This document shows positions 16,270 to 24,915 of a stretch of DNA of 36,036 nt, one piece after another. The notes beneath the pieces are model-generated. The model worked only from the letters and a program-made list of their open reading frames with translations. It was not told the origin of the DNA and ran no database searches. This stretch comes from Tissierellaceae bacterium (GTDB lineage: Bacteria > Bacillota > Clostridia > Tissierellales > Tissierellaceae), in contig JARIDA010000028.1 of NCBI GenBank assembly GCA_029257065.1, positions 1 to 36,036 of the forward strand. Reading direction: 5' to 3'. The number at the start of each line of letters is the position of its first letter. Within the stretch, counting starts at the first letter, position 1. The position numbers and the translations under genes were made by a program.

Positions 16270-17322
16270 TTGAAATTATCGTTTAGATGGTATGGTTTAG
16301 ATGACCCAGTAACTTTGCAAAATATAAGGCAAATACCAACTATGGAAAGCATTGTAACAGCTATATACGATGTTCCAGTAGGTGAAGTTTGGGAAATGGA
16401 AAAGATAAATGATTTAAAGCAAGTGGTTGAAGATTCAGGATTAAAATTTGATGTTATTGAAAGTGTTCCGGTTCATGAAGATATAAAATTGGGAATTGGA
16501 AAAAGAGATGAATATATTGAGAATTATAAAACAAATATTAGAAATTTAGGAAAAGCAGGAATAGAAGTTATCTGTTATAACTTTATGCCTGTGTTTGATT
16601 GGACTAGATCAGAATTAAATAAGGAATTAGAGGATGGTTCCACAGCATTAGTTTATTATCAAGATGAAGTAGATAAAATGGATCCATTAAAGGGAGAATT
16701 ATCCTTACCAGGATGGGATTCTAGCTATACAAAAGAGGATTTAGAAGAATTATTTGCAGAATATAAAAAAGTGGATAAAGAAAAGCTATGGGAAAATCTA
16801 GAATATTTCTTAAAGGAAATCATACCAGTAGCAGAAGAGAGTGGAGTTAAAATGGCAATACACCCAGATGATCCACCATGGTCAATCTTTGGGTTACCAA
16901 GAATAATCACTACTGAGGAAAATATAGATAGATTCTTAAAAATCGTAGATAGTGAGTACAATGGTCTAACTTTATGTACAGGTTCATTGGGAAGTGGATC
17001 ATTTAATGATATACCAGCTATGGTAGACAAATATGCTGCAATGAATAGAATACATTTTATGCATATCAGAAATATAAAGTTAACTGGAGAGAGAAGTTTT
17101 GAAGAAACAGCTCATCCTTCATCCTATGGATCACTGGATATAGTTAAAATAATGGAAGCACTATATAAAAATGATTTTGATGGATATATAAGACCAGATC
17201 ATGGAAGAATGATTTGGGATGAAACAGGGCGTCCAGGATATGGATTATATGATAGAGCATTAGGTTCAACATATATAGCAGGTATATGGGAAACATTAGA
17301 AAAAACATATAACAAGGAGTGA
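16270..17322 (+). CDS. uxuA: Mannonate dehydratase
   Basis: A 350-residue protein starting with the UxuA signature [29 protein letters not shown] and DVPVGEVWE. Other conserved segments are [16 protein letters not shown]-like ([15 protein letters not shown]), [18 protein letters not shown] and [25 protein letters not shown] near the C-terminus; the His and Cys (TLCTGSLG) residues match metal ligands of the family. It dehydrates D-mannonate to 2-keto-3-deoxygluconate. The length is that of the shorter Firmicute form (E. coli UxuA is about 394). The start is TTG with AAAGGAGG upstream. It lies between the transporter and the reductase in the uxaC operon. Confidence 0.93.
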   Translation: MKLSFRWYGLDDPVTLQNIRQIPTMESIVTAIYDVPVGEVWEMEKINDLKQVVEDSGLKFDVIESVPVHEDIKLGIGKRDEYIENYKTNIRNLGKAGIEVICYNFMPVFDWTRSELNKELEDGSTALVYYQDEVDKMDPLKGELSLPGWDSSYTKEDLEELFAEYKKVDKEKLWENLEYFLKEIIPVAEESGVKMAIHPDDPPWSIFGLPRIITTEENIDRFLKIVDSEYNGLTLCTGSLGSGSFNDIPAMVDKYAAMNRIHFMHIRNIKLTGERSFEETAHPSSYGSLDIVKIMEALYKNDFDGYIRPDHGRMIWDETGRPGYGLYDRALGSTYIAGIWETLEKTYNKE

Positions 17323-17326
17323 TTAT

Positions 17327-18181
17327 ATGAAATTACCTTTCAAGGTGGATTTAAAAGACAAAGTAGCGGTTGTAACAGGTGGAACAGGGGTATTAGGTAG
17401 TGTATGGGTTGATGCTCTTGCACAGTGTGGAGCGAAAGTAGCAGTATTAAGTAGAAGCCAAGAGAGTCTAGATAAAAAGGTAGAAGAAGTTGAAGCTTTA
17501 GGTGGAACAGCTATAGGAATTCCTACAGATGTTTTAGATAAAGACAGTATTGCAAATGCTAGAAAGATTGTTAATGAAGAATTTGGACCATGTGATATAT
17601 TGATTAATGGTGCAGGAGGAAATCATCCAAAGGGAACAACAACCAAGGAATATATGTATGAGGAAGATTTAAACTCAGATAGTGATGACATAACATTATT
17701 CGACCTGACTGAAGAGGGTATAGGATTTGTACTTGATTTAAACTTTTTAGGAACATTTTTGCCAACTCAAGAATTTGTAAAGGATATGGTTGGTAGAGAA
17801 GGTTGTAATATAATAAATGTATCATCTATGAATGCATATACACCTTTAACAAAAATTCCAGCTTATTCAGGAGCAAAAGCTGCAGTATCAAATTTAACAG
17901 AATGGTTAGCAGTTCATTTATCAAAAGTTGGAATAAGAGTTAACGGAATAGCACCAGGTTTCTTCTTAACCAGCCAAAATGAAGAACTACTGTTAAATAA
18001 AGATGGTAGCTTAACAGAGAGATCAGATAAGATAATAGGAAGCACTCCTATGGAAAGATTTGGAAAACCAGAGGAACTGGTAGGTGGACTATTATTCTTA
18101 GTTGATGAAAATGCTTCAAGTTTTGTAAATGGAGTAGTAATTCCAATAGATGGAGGATTTGCTGCATATTCAGGAGTATAA
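17327..18181 (+). CDS. uxuB: SDR-family fructuronate reductase (mannonate oxidoreductase)
   Basis: A 284-residue short-chain dehydrogenase. The cofactor loop is VVTGGTGVLGSVW (residues 15-27), NAG appears as NGAGGNHPKG, and the catalytic residues are the Ser of NVSSMNAYTP and the Tyr/Lys of YSGAKAA. The C-terminus has the FVNGVVIPIDGGFAAYSGV tail. It is unrelated to E. coli UxuB (mannitol dehydrogenase family) but like the SDR enzyme that occupies this step in Bacillus (YjmF) and Thermotoga. It reduces fructuronate to mannonate, supplying UxuA, whose gene ends 4 bp upstream. It is the last gene of the operon, ending in a terminator shared with convergent kdgK2. Confidence 0.88.
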   Translation: MKLPFKVDLKDKVAVVTGGTGVLGSVWVDALAQCGAKVAVLSRSQESLDKKVEEVEALGGTAIGIPTDVLDKDSIANARKIVNEEFGPCDILINGAGGNHPKGTTTKEYMYEEDLNSDSDDITLFDLTEEGIGFVLDLNFLGTFLPTQEFVKDMVGREGCNIINVSSMNAYTPLTKIPAYSGAKAAVSNLTEWLAVHLSKVGIRVNGIAPGFFLTSQNEELLLNKDGSLTERSDKIIGSTPMERFGKPEELVGGLLFLVDENASSFVNGVVIPIDGGFAAYSGV

Positions 18182-18199
18182 TAAAATATAAAAAAATCC

Positions 18200-18238
18200 A
18201 AAAAAGATTCTACAATTTAAAATTGTAGAATCTTTTTT
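18200..18238. terminator. Bidirectional terminator between uxuB and kdgK2
   Basis: AAAAAAGATTCTACAATTT pairs perfectly with its complement around a single A, with T-runs on both strands. It overlaps the stop codon of the minus-strand kdgK2. Confidence 0.87.
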
Positions 18239-19274
18239 ATGTGTATAGAATCATATCTAGAAAACTATCAGCTTTAAGATCATAAGCTTCTTTAGCTTTT
18301 ATCATATTACTATCTCCATGGATTGTATGCTTTAATATAGAAGTATATAGTCCGAAATCCAGTGCTTTTTCTAAATTATCTCCTTCTATTAAACTATGTA
18401 TTAATCCAGCAGAAAAAGAGTCCCCTCCCCCAATTCTATCTACTATTCTGATTCTCTTTTCATCTGTGTAGAAAAAATTACTTCCATCATGTCCACAAGC
18501 GGATAGTGTATTATCTGATGCAGAATGAGATTCTCTAATAGTGGAAACTATATATTTAAAGTTATATTTATCTATAAGTTGTTTAAAAAGTTTTTCATAT
18601 AGATGAAGTTCATATTCTTTTTCATTCATATCCGTGTTTATGTAATTGTGTTTATTATAAAAAGGCATATCCTCATCATTTCCCAAATAGGCATCTATAC
18701 ATATATCCACATAGGGAAACATTCGTATCATATGTTTTTGAGCCTCTTCTGGACTCCATAAGTTTTTTCTAAAATTCAAATCACAGGAAACTAAAATATT
18801 ATATTTTTTAGTATATTTTAATATTTTCAATAATAATCTCCTAGGCTTTTCCCCTAGTGCAGGTGAAATACCTGAGAAGTGAAACCAATTAGCATCTTTA
18901 AAAATAGAATCTAAATCAAAGTCTGATAGATCAATATTTGAAAAAGAAGTATCTTTTCTATCATATATTATTTTAGATGGTCTTAAACTAAAGCCCTTTT
19001 CATGATAATAGACACCTATACGCTTTTTATCTCTAGATATATTGTCAATATTAACTCCCGACTTTTTTATAGACTCAAGAGCAGACTCTCCTATAGGATT
19101 ATCTGGTAAGCTACTAATGTGATGGGTGTCGTGTCCAAATCTGGATAAAGAAATGGCAACATTAGCCTCAGCTCCTCCATAATCTGCTTCAAAAGAATTG
19201 GCCTGTATAAATCTTTTATAATTAGGTGGAGTAAGTCTTAATAGAACTTCTCCAAAGGTAACTATTTTTTTCAT
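18237..19274 (-). CDS. 2-keto-3-deoxygluconate kinase paralogue, copy 2
   Basis: A 345-residue PfkB-family kinase collinear with the kdgK at 10.2 kb: GEVLLRLTPPNYKRFIQA, YGGAEANVAISLS, RPSKIIYDR, FHFSGISPALGEKP, DLNFRKNLWSPEEAQ and DRIGGGDSFSAG with the catalytic Asp. It differs clearly outside these motifs, notably in the 190-215 segment (CIDAYLGNDEDMPFYNKHN, against CIGNEEDAHLTLGF in copy 1), where specificity could have shifted. It stands alone with its own promoter and operator. I chose the ATG at 19274, with GGAGGGAG upstream, rather than the track start at 19295. It is probably a second KDG kinase, but a related 2-keto-3-deoxy sugar acid substrate cannot be excluded. Confidence 0.83.
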   Translation of the reverse strand: MKKIVTFGEVLLRLTPPNYKRFIQANSFEADYGGAEANVAISLSRFGHDTHHISSLPDNPIGESALESIKKSGVNIDNISRDKKRIGVYYHEKGFSLRPSKIIYDRKDTSFSNIDLSDFDLDSIFKDANWFHFSGISPALGEKPRRLLLKILKYTKKYNILVSCDLNFRKNLWSPEEAQKHMIRMFPYVDICIDAYLGNDEDMPFYNKHNYINTDMNEKEYELHLYEKLFKQLIDKYNFKYIVSTIRESHSASDNTLSACGHDGSNFFYTDEKRIRIVDRIGGGDSFSAGLIHSLIEGDNLEKALDFGLYTSILKHTIHGDSNMIKAKEAYDLKADSFLDMILYT

Positions 19275-19298
19275 AAATCTCCCTCCATTTAACAATAA

Positions 19299-19339
19299 GG
19301 TTTACCACTATGCGAAACCGAATCTCATAATATGGAACC
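19299..19339 (-). promoter_or_regulatory. Probable KdgR operator before kdgK2
   Basis: A 41-bp symmetric element is bounded by GGTT and AACC, with the core ATGCGAAACCGAATCTCAT (19310-19328). It has the same framework, ATCTCAT half-site and position after the start site as the eda operator. One outer arm read on the minus strand (GGTTCCATATTATGAGA) closely matches the eda arm GGTTCCATAAGATGAAA. Confidence 0.72.
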
Positions 19340-19347
19340 TTAGATAT

Positions 19348-19376
19348 ATTATATAAAGAAAAAGTTATAAATTCAA
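19348..19376 (-). promoter_or_regulatory. Sigma-A promoter of kdgK2
   Basis: On the minus strand TTGAAT (19376-19371) and TATAAT (19353-19348) are exactly 17 bp apart. The predicted start, around 19341, abuts the operator, as at eda. Confidence 0.78.
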
Positions 19377-19419
19377 GTGAAAATAAAATCTATTTAGAAT
19401 TATCTGAATATAGCCTAAA

Positions 19420-19450
19420 ATAAAGAGGAAATGCTGAGCATTTCCTCTTT
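19420..19450 (-). terminator. Terminator after the calcium ATPase gene
   Basis: AAAGAGGAAATGCT and its exact complement flank a single central base (14-bp arms). The minus-strand side continues into TATTTTAG. It begins four bases after the ATPase stop. Confidence 0.82.
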
Positions 19451-19453
19451 GAT

Positions 19454-22159
19454 TTAATTAGTTTTTTTAAATAGTTTAAATAATTCTCCTATAATAAGTG
19501 GAATAAATCCTAATGGTAATATGATTTTCCAATCATCTAAGCCAAGTGGGAATGTGTCAAATAGTGGTTGTAATAATGGAATATATATAACTGCTAGTAA
19601 TAAGGCAAAGGAAAATGAGGTTGCCAATACTAGTTGTGGATTTGAAAATATTCCAATTTCAAATATACTATAATTTTCTGATCTACTTGAGTATGCTCTT
19701 AACAATTCTGCAACTATTAGGGTTGCAAAAACTAATGTTCTAGCATTACTCAAATTGTCAGGATAGTATTGAAGTCCAAAATAAAATGCTGCTAGTGAAG
19801 TACCACCAATAGCCAATCCTTGAATTAAAATTCTAAATATCATGCCTCCACTTAAAATGGAACTTTTTGGATCTCTAGGTTTTTGATCCATTATATCTGG
19901 ATCTCCTTTTTCAACTCCAAGAGCTAAGGCTGGAAAACTATCTGTAACTAAATTAAGCCATAATAACTGTATGGGTATTAATGGAATAGGTAGTCCTAAT
20001 AATATACTTCCTAAAACTAAAAACACTTCACCTATATTACAAGATAGGAGAAAGAAAACGAATTTTTTAATATTGCTATAGATTATCCGACCTTCTTCAA
20101 CAGCATCTACTATAGAGACAAAATTATCATCTGTAAGAATCATTTCCGCAGTGTTCTTAGCAACATCAGTACCTGTTATACCCATTGCTACTCCAATATC
20201 AGCTCTTTTCAATGCTAGAGCATCATTAACACCATCGCCAGTCATGGAAGTAACTTCTCCATTGGCTTTTAGAGCTTCTATTATTTTAACCTTGTGTTGA
20301 GGAGATACTCTGGCATAAACTCTAATATGACCAACTAAATCTTGTAGTTCTTCTGGTGTATAATTATCCAACTCTTCCCCAATCATGGTTTGGTCAATAT
20401 TATCTGCAATACCTAAATCCTTTGCTATTGCAAAAGCAGTTTCTTTATAGTCACCTGTTATCATAACTGTTTTTATACCTGCATTAGTACATCTAGAAAT
20501 AGCATCTCTAGCTTCTGGTCTAGCAGGATCAATTAAACCCACAAGGCCTATAAATACCATGTCAGTTTCATCTGTTTCACTATCTATATTTTCAGGGAGT
20601 GAATCATAATCCCTATATGCAAAGGCCAAAACTCTAAGGGCTGAGGAAGAAAATTCCCTATTTGCCTTTAAAACCTCTGCTTTCAATTCATCTGAAAACT
20701 CTCTAACAGCTCCACCTGTACTAATTTTAGTACATCTATCAATTATTATGTCAGGAGCCCCTTTGGTAAAAGAGATAATTCCTCCAGGAATATAGTCCTG
20801 ATGAAAAGTAGTCATCATTTTTCTAGTAGAATCAAAGGGAATTTCCCCAACTCTTTTATATTTATCATTAAATTCTTTTTTATTAAATTTAGCTTTTTCA
20901 CCAAGGGTGACAAGTGAACCCTCTGTAGGATCGCCTATTATATTAAAGCCATCAGGGCCACTTTCTAAAACTGCATCATTGGAAAGTGTTGCAGCAGCTA
21001 ATAAAGTTTCTAAATCTCCTATTAAATGAGGGTCTATTTCCTCATCTTCAATGGAGAACCTACCTATAGGTTCGTAACCAGAGCCTGAAACTTCTACTAT
21101 TTTACCATCTACATATAATTTTGTAGCTGTCATTTCATTTTGTGTAAGTGTACCAGTTTTGTCTGAACATATTACAGTTGTAGCTCCTAGAGTTTCAACT
21201 GCTAATAGTTTTTTAACAATAGCATTTTTTTCAACCATTCTATTCATACCTATTGCAAGTACAATTGTAACTATTGCAGGAAGTCCTTCTGGAATAGCTG
21301 CTACAGCCAAACTTATAGCAATCATAAACATATCCATAGGATTTCTGCCCTGTAATTTATATCCAATAAAAAAGACAGCAATACATATTAAGATTGTTAT
21401 TATTCCTAAGCTTTTCCCCAGATTATTAAGTTGTTTTTGAAGAGGTGTTGCTTCATCCTCATAGGATTGAATCATAGTGGCTATTTCTCCTATTTCAGTG
21501 TTATGACCTGTTCCAACTACAACTCCTGTCCCTCTACCATATGTAACTATTGTGCTCATATAGGCCATATTAATCCTGTCTCCTAAAGGTTTATCCTCAT
21601 CAAAGACAATACTAGCATCTTTCTCCACTGGGACAGATTCTCCGGTTAGAGAGGACTCTTCAACTTTTAAATTTGAAGACTGGACAAGTCTTAAGTCTGC
21701 AGGAATAATATCTCCAGTTTCTAAAGATACTATATCTCCTGGAACAATTTCACTGGCAGGAATAATCTTTACCCTTCCCTCTCTTATTACTTTAGAGTTG
21801 GCGGAAGTCATTTTCTGCAGTGACTCCAAGGATTTCTCTGCTTTTCCCTCTTGATAAATTCCTAAGGCAGCATTTATTATAACGATAGATATTATTACAA
21901 TAGCGTCTTTTTGTTCACCAAGAAGAAAAGAAATTACAGCGGCAGCAATCAAAATAATTACTAAGAAATCTGCAAACTGACCTATTAATTTAGATAATAA
22001 ACCAGGTTTTTTCTTCTCCTCTAATTCATTTCGCCCATATTGTACAAGTCTTGCACTAGCTTCATACTCATCAAGACCCATCTCATCATGGGTATTAAAG
22101 TTTTTAATTGTATCTTGAGATGTTTTTATATAAAAATTATCTCTACTATTATTTTCCAT
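19454..22159 (-). CDS. Cation-translocating P-type ATPase (P2A, calcium type)
   Basis: A 901-residue P-type ATPase of full length. An N-terminal cation-ATPase domain is followed by TM1-2, the actuator loop with LTGESVPVEK, and TM4 with AIPEGLPAIVTIVLAIG (the PEGLP ion-binding motif of calcium pumps). The phosphorylation motif is CSDKTGTLTQNEM, the nucleotide-binding domain has FTKGAPD, the hinge is MTGDGVNDALALKRADIGVAMG, and TM5-10 include NLVTDSFPALALG. It should export Ca2+ using ATP; specificity for Ca2+ over Mn2+ or other ions is inferred from subfamily motifs. GAAAGGAG precedes the ATG. It is a single-gene unit divergent from walR and has no evident link to the uronate genes. Confidence 0.9.
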   Translation of the reverse strand: MENNSRDNFYIKTSQDTIKNFNTHDEMGLDEYEASARLVQYGRNELEEKKKPGLLSKLIGQFADFLVIILIAAAVISFLLGEQKDAIVIISIVIINAALGIYQEGKAEKSLESLQKMTSANSKVIREGRVKIIPASEIVPGDIVSLETGDIIPADLRLVQSSNLKVEESSLTGESVPVEKDASIVFDEDKPLGDRINMAYMSTIVTYGRGTGVVVGTGHNTEIGEIATMIQSYEDEATPLQKQLNNLGKSLGIITILICIAVFFIGYKLQGRNPMDMFMIAISLAVAAIPEGLPAIVTIVLAIGMNRMVEKNAIVKKLLAVETLGATTVICSDKTGTLTQNEMTATKLYVDGKIVEVSGSGYEPIGRFSIEDEEIDPHLIGDLETLLAAATLSNDAVLESGPDGFNIIGDPTEGSLVTLGEKAKFNKKEFNDKYKRVGEIPFDSTRKMMTTFHQDYIPGGIISFTKGAPDIIIDRCTKISTGGAVREFSDELKAEVLKANREFSSSALRVLAFAYRDYDSLPENIDSETDETDMVFIGLVGLIDPARPEARDAISRCTNAGIKTVMITGDYKETAFAIAKDLGIADNIDQTMIGEELDNYTPEELQDLVGHIRVYARVSPQHKVKIIEALKANGEVTSMTGDGVNDALALKRADIGVAMGITGTDVAKNTAEMILTDDNFVSIVDAVEEGRIIYSNIKKFVFFLLSCNIGEVFLVLGSILLGLPIPLIPIQLLWLNLVTDSFPALALGVEKGDPDIMDQKPRDPKSSILSGGMIFRILIQGLAIGGTSLAAFYFGLQYYPDNLSNARTLVFATLIVAELLRAYSSRSENYSIFEIGIFSNPQLVLATSFSFALLLAVIYIPLLQPLFDTFPLGLDDWKIILPLGFIPLIIGELFKLFKKTN

Positions 22160-22238
22160 AAAATTCTCCTTTCTATATAGGATTCTTATGATAAGTATAC
22201 CTTAAATAGTAAACTATATTCAATATAAATATTAAGAT

Positions 22239-22267
22239 TTGACAAGCAATATGGTTTGATAGATAAT
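22239..22267 (+). promoter_or_regulatory. Sigma-A promoter of walR-walK
   Basis: A perfect TTGACA (22239-22244) is 17 bp from GATAAT (22262-22267), 42 bp upstream of the walR start. No TGTWAH-N5-TGTWAH repeat is visible here, so direct autoregulation at this promoter is not supported. Confidence 0.8.
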
Positions 22268-22309
22268 TTAGTAAGATACTAGTTTACACTAAGATTGGAG
22301 TGAGTCAAA

Positions 22310-22996
22310 ATGAAAGACAAAATATTAGTAGTAGATGATGAAAAAGCAATAGCTGATATTATAAAATTCAACTTGGAAAAAGAGGAATATACTGTTGAAG
22401 TGGCTTATGATGGTGAAGAAGGAATGGAAAAAGTTCATAATAGTGAATTTAATCTTATAATACTAGATGTTATGATGCCTAAAAAAGATGGTTTTCAGGT
22501 TTTGAAAGAGATAAGAGCAGAATACAATATACCGGTTTTAATGTTGACTGCAAAGGAAGAAGAAGTGGATAAGGTATTAGGACTGGAACTAGGTGCAGAT
22601 GATTATATAACGAAACCCTTTAGTATGAGAGAATTAGTAGCTAGGGTTAAGTCTAATTTGAGACGTGTTGATTTTGGAAATCATCAAGAGATTCCTAAAA
22701 TTATTGAATCAGATGAGATAAAAATAGATTTAGATAAATATGAAGTTATGAAAAATGAAGAAATATTAGATCTGACCCTTAGAGAGTATGAGTTGTTAAA
22801 ATTCTTAGCTAAAAGTCCAGGTCAAGTGTTCACAAGAGAGCAACTTCTAGAAGAAGTTTGGGGATATGAATACTATGGAGATATTAGAACTGTAGATGTT
22901 ACAGTGAGAAGGCTTAGAGAAAAAATTGAAGATGATGATGGAGAATTTATATATATATTAACAAAAAGAGGAGTAGGTTACTACTTTAGGAGATGA
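22310..22996 (+). CDS. walR: Response regulator WalR (YycF), OmpR family
   Basis: A 228-residue OmpR/PhoB-type regulator. The receiver domain (1-118) has the acidic pair DD at 9-10, the phospho-acceptor Asp53 in LIILDVMMPKKDG and the Lys in ITKPFS. The winged-helix effector domain (about 128-228) has LTLREYELLKFLAKSPGQVFTREQLLEEVWGY and DIRTVDVTVRRLREKIED. WalR controls peptidoglycan hydrolases and is essential in several Firmicutes. Assignment rests on the receiver/effector sequence plus the downstream walK-yycH-yycI-yycJ order. The gene overlaps walK by four bases (ATGA), indicating coupled translation. Confidence 0.92.
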   Translation: MKDKILVVDDEKAIADIIKFNLEKEEYTVEVAYDGEEGMEKVHNSEFNLIILDVMMPKKDGFQVLKEIRAEYNIPVLMLTAKEEEVDKVLGLELGADDYITKPFSMRELVARVKSNLRRVDFGNHQEIPKIIESDEIKIDLDKYEVMKNEEILDLTLREYELLKFLAKSPGQVFTREQLLEEVWGYEYYGDIRTVDVTVRRLREKIEDDDGEFIYILTKRGVGYYFRR

Positions 22997-24819
22997 TGAA
23001 TATATTTTCTGATATGTTTTCTAGTATAAAATGGAAGTTTATGGTAGTGTATTTTTTATTAGTATTTATGGCCATGGTAATAGTTGGAATATTTATAGTT
23101 GGAAAATTAGAAACACAGCAAATAGATAATGTTACAAATAATATGGAACAACATATAAAAAATATCATAAATACCTCCTCCTATTTACAGGAGGATGATT
23201 GGAAATCAGTTCAAGAGGAAATTCAAGAAACACTAAATGAATGGAGAATTGACAGTAAAGAAAATATTTATGTTATTTATAATGAGGAAATTCCTAAAAT
23301 ACTTGCATCATCTTTAAAAGATACAGAAAAAGCCAACAATCAAAATGCCCTATCCTATAAGGATATAGATCCTACTCTTATAATAGAAGCAAATAAGGGA
23401 ATAAAAGCCACGGGAAGAGTAGAGCAGATAAATGAGGAAAGATTGACAAGTCATATAGCATATCCTGTTTTAACTGAGTATGGTGAGGTAAAAGGAATCA
23501 TCTATATGATTTCAGATTTAAAGGATGCTATGGAAACAGTGGAAAGATCCAAAATAATTCTGACCAATGCAACTCTAATAGCTCTATTGATAACCATAAG
23601 TTTAGGTTATTTAATTGCCAATAGTATAACTGAACCGATAAGAGATGTTACTAGAAAGGTAGAAGAGATGGCTGAAGGAGACTTTGATCAGAAGGTTGAG
23701 GTTAGGTCCAATGATGAGGTAGGGCAGTTGGCAAGTATGTTTAATTATCTTACATCAGAACTGAAAGCTACAATAAATGAAATGGAAGTTGAAAAATCAA
23801 AATTGGATACCATATTTAACTATATGACTGAAGGGGTTGTGGCCATAGATCAAGAGGGATATATTATTCATGCCAATCCAATAGGTTTAGATATACTTAA
23901 TATGGAGAAGGAAAAATCCTTTTTAGATAAAAAAGAATTAGTCCAATTTCCCTATGAAAAAGTTAACTTTAATAGAATTGACTATTCGGAAATTGATAGA
24001 CTTCAAGGAGATACAATCTCAGAAATAGATGGGGAGATTTATAAGATAAAATATGCTCCTTATAAAACAGATACGAATCATATAGATGGACTTATTTTAG
24101 TATTTCAAAATATGACCAATGAATATAAATTGGATAATTTGAGAAAAGAATTTGTAGCCAATGTGTCTCACGAGTTAAAAACTCCAATTACCACAATAAA
24201 AAGCTATACGGAAACACTTATGGATGGTGGAATGGATGAATCAGTACAATTGAGCTTTCTGCATGTTATAGATGACGAATGTAATAGAATGGGAAGACTT
24301 GTCAGTGATCTTTTACAATTATCAAATATGGATTTCAAGAAAACCGTATGGAAAAAAGAAAAATTGAATATTAATAGACTTATAAGGGATATAGTTCAAA
24401 AACTGGAATTGAGTTTTGAGACGAAAAATCAAAAATATGAATTGGATTTGGATGAAGAAAACCCAAGTCTTAAAGTGGATAGAGATGCTATAGAACAAGT
24501 ATTGTTAAATATAATTTCAAATGCAGTTAAATATACAAATGAAAATGGTTTAGTGGTTATTAAAACTAAATGTACAGATAATTTTATAAATATTTCAATA
24601 AGGGATAATGGAATAGGAATACCTGAAGAGGATTTAGAGAGGATATTCGAACGGTTTTATAGAGTAGAGAAGGGCCGTAGTAGAGATTTAGGTGGAACTG
24701 GCCTTGGACTGGCAATAGCAAAAGAGATAATTCAAGGACATAATGGATATATAGACATATATAGTGAATATGAAAATGGAACAACAGTAGAGATAAAATT
24801 GCCTAAGATGGTATTGTAA
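22993..24819 (+). CDS. walK: Sensor histidine kinase WalK (YycG)
   Basis: A 608-residue sensor kinase. TM1 is FMVVYFLLVFMAMVIVGIFIVG (about 16-37), followed by an extracytoplasmic sensor of about 150 residues, TM2 (TLIALLITISLGYLIANSI), HAMP (ITEPIRDVTRKVEEMAEGDFDQ), PAS (about 270-375), and HisKA with the phospho-acceptor His393 in NVSHELKTPITTIKSYTETL. The HATPase has NAVKYTNE, DNGIGIPEEDLERIFERFYR and GGTGLGLAIAKEI. The layout equals Bacillus WalK. RBS: TTTAGGAG inside walR. The following gene begins after a WalR-type box, so part of the operon may have a separate, regulated promoter. Confidence 0.92.
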   Translation: MMNIFSDMFSSIKWKFMVVYFLLVFMAMVIVGIFIVGKLETQQIDNVTNNMEQHIKNIINTSSYLQEDDWKSVQEEIQETLNEWRIDSKENIYVIYNEEIPKILASSLKDTEKANNQNALSYKDIDPTLIIEANKGIKATGRVEQINEERLTSHIAYPVLTEYGEVKGIIYMISDLKDAMETVERSKIILTNATLIALLITISLGYLIANSITEPIRDVTRKVEEMAEGDFDQKVEVRSNDEVGQLASMFNYLTSELKATINEMEVEKSKLDTIFNYMTEGVVAIDQEGYIIHANPIGLDILNMEKEKSFLDKKELVQFPYEKVNFNRIDYSEIDRLQGDTISEIDGEIYKIKYAPYKTDTNHIDGLILVFQNMTNEYKLDNLRKEFVANVSHELKTPITTIKSYTETLMDGGMDESVQLSFLHVIDDECNRMGRLVSDLLQLSNMDFKKTVWKKEKLNINRLIRDIVQKLELSFETKNQKYELDLDEENPSLKVDRDAIEQVLLNIISNAVKYTNENGLVVIKTKCTDNFINISIRDNGIGIPEEDLERIFERFYRVEKGRSRDLGGTGLGLAIAKEIIQGHNGYIDIYSEYENGTTVEIKLPKMVL

Positions 24820-24836
24820 TATAGAAGTAATTTGCC

Positions 24837-24875
24837 TGTAATAAGACTGTAATATATATAATGTATAATTGTAAT
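24837..24875 (+). promoter_or_regulatory. Candidate WalR-activated internal promoter
   Basis: TGTAAT (24837-24842) and TGTAAT (24848-24853) form a perfect TGTWAH-N5-TGTWAH WalR box. A -10 TATAAT lies at 24864-24869, ten bases after the box, and no -35 is seen; this is the class II spacing of PhoB-type activators. A third TGTAAT at 24870 lies in phase (22 bp after the second). It lies between walK and the secreted-protein gene. Confidence 0.72.
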
Positions 24876-24915
24876 GTGTAAGAATAAAATTAAAGAGAAT
24901 GTGAGGTGGAGTGAA

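Noticed and set aside
21159-21440. 93-residue plus-strand ORF inside the calcium ATPase gene
   Set aside because: It is the complement of the conserved DKTGTLT/PEGLP region, so the hydrophobic translation is a by-product.
22201-22300. WalR autoregulatory site at the walR promoter
   Set aside because: Isolated TTTACA/GTAAAC half-sites occur, but no pair has the 11-bp phasing.
24874-24915. ORF-track start at 24874 for the secreted protein
   Set aside because: It lies within the TATAAT/TGTAAT promoter region, and the extra 14 residues would disrupt a clean signal peptide that begins at the RBS-backed ATG at 24916.
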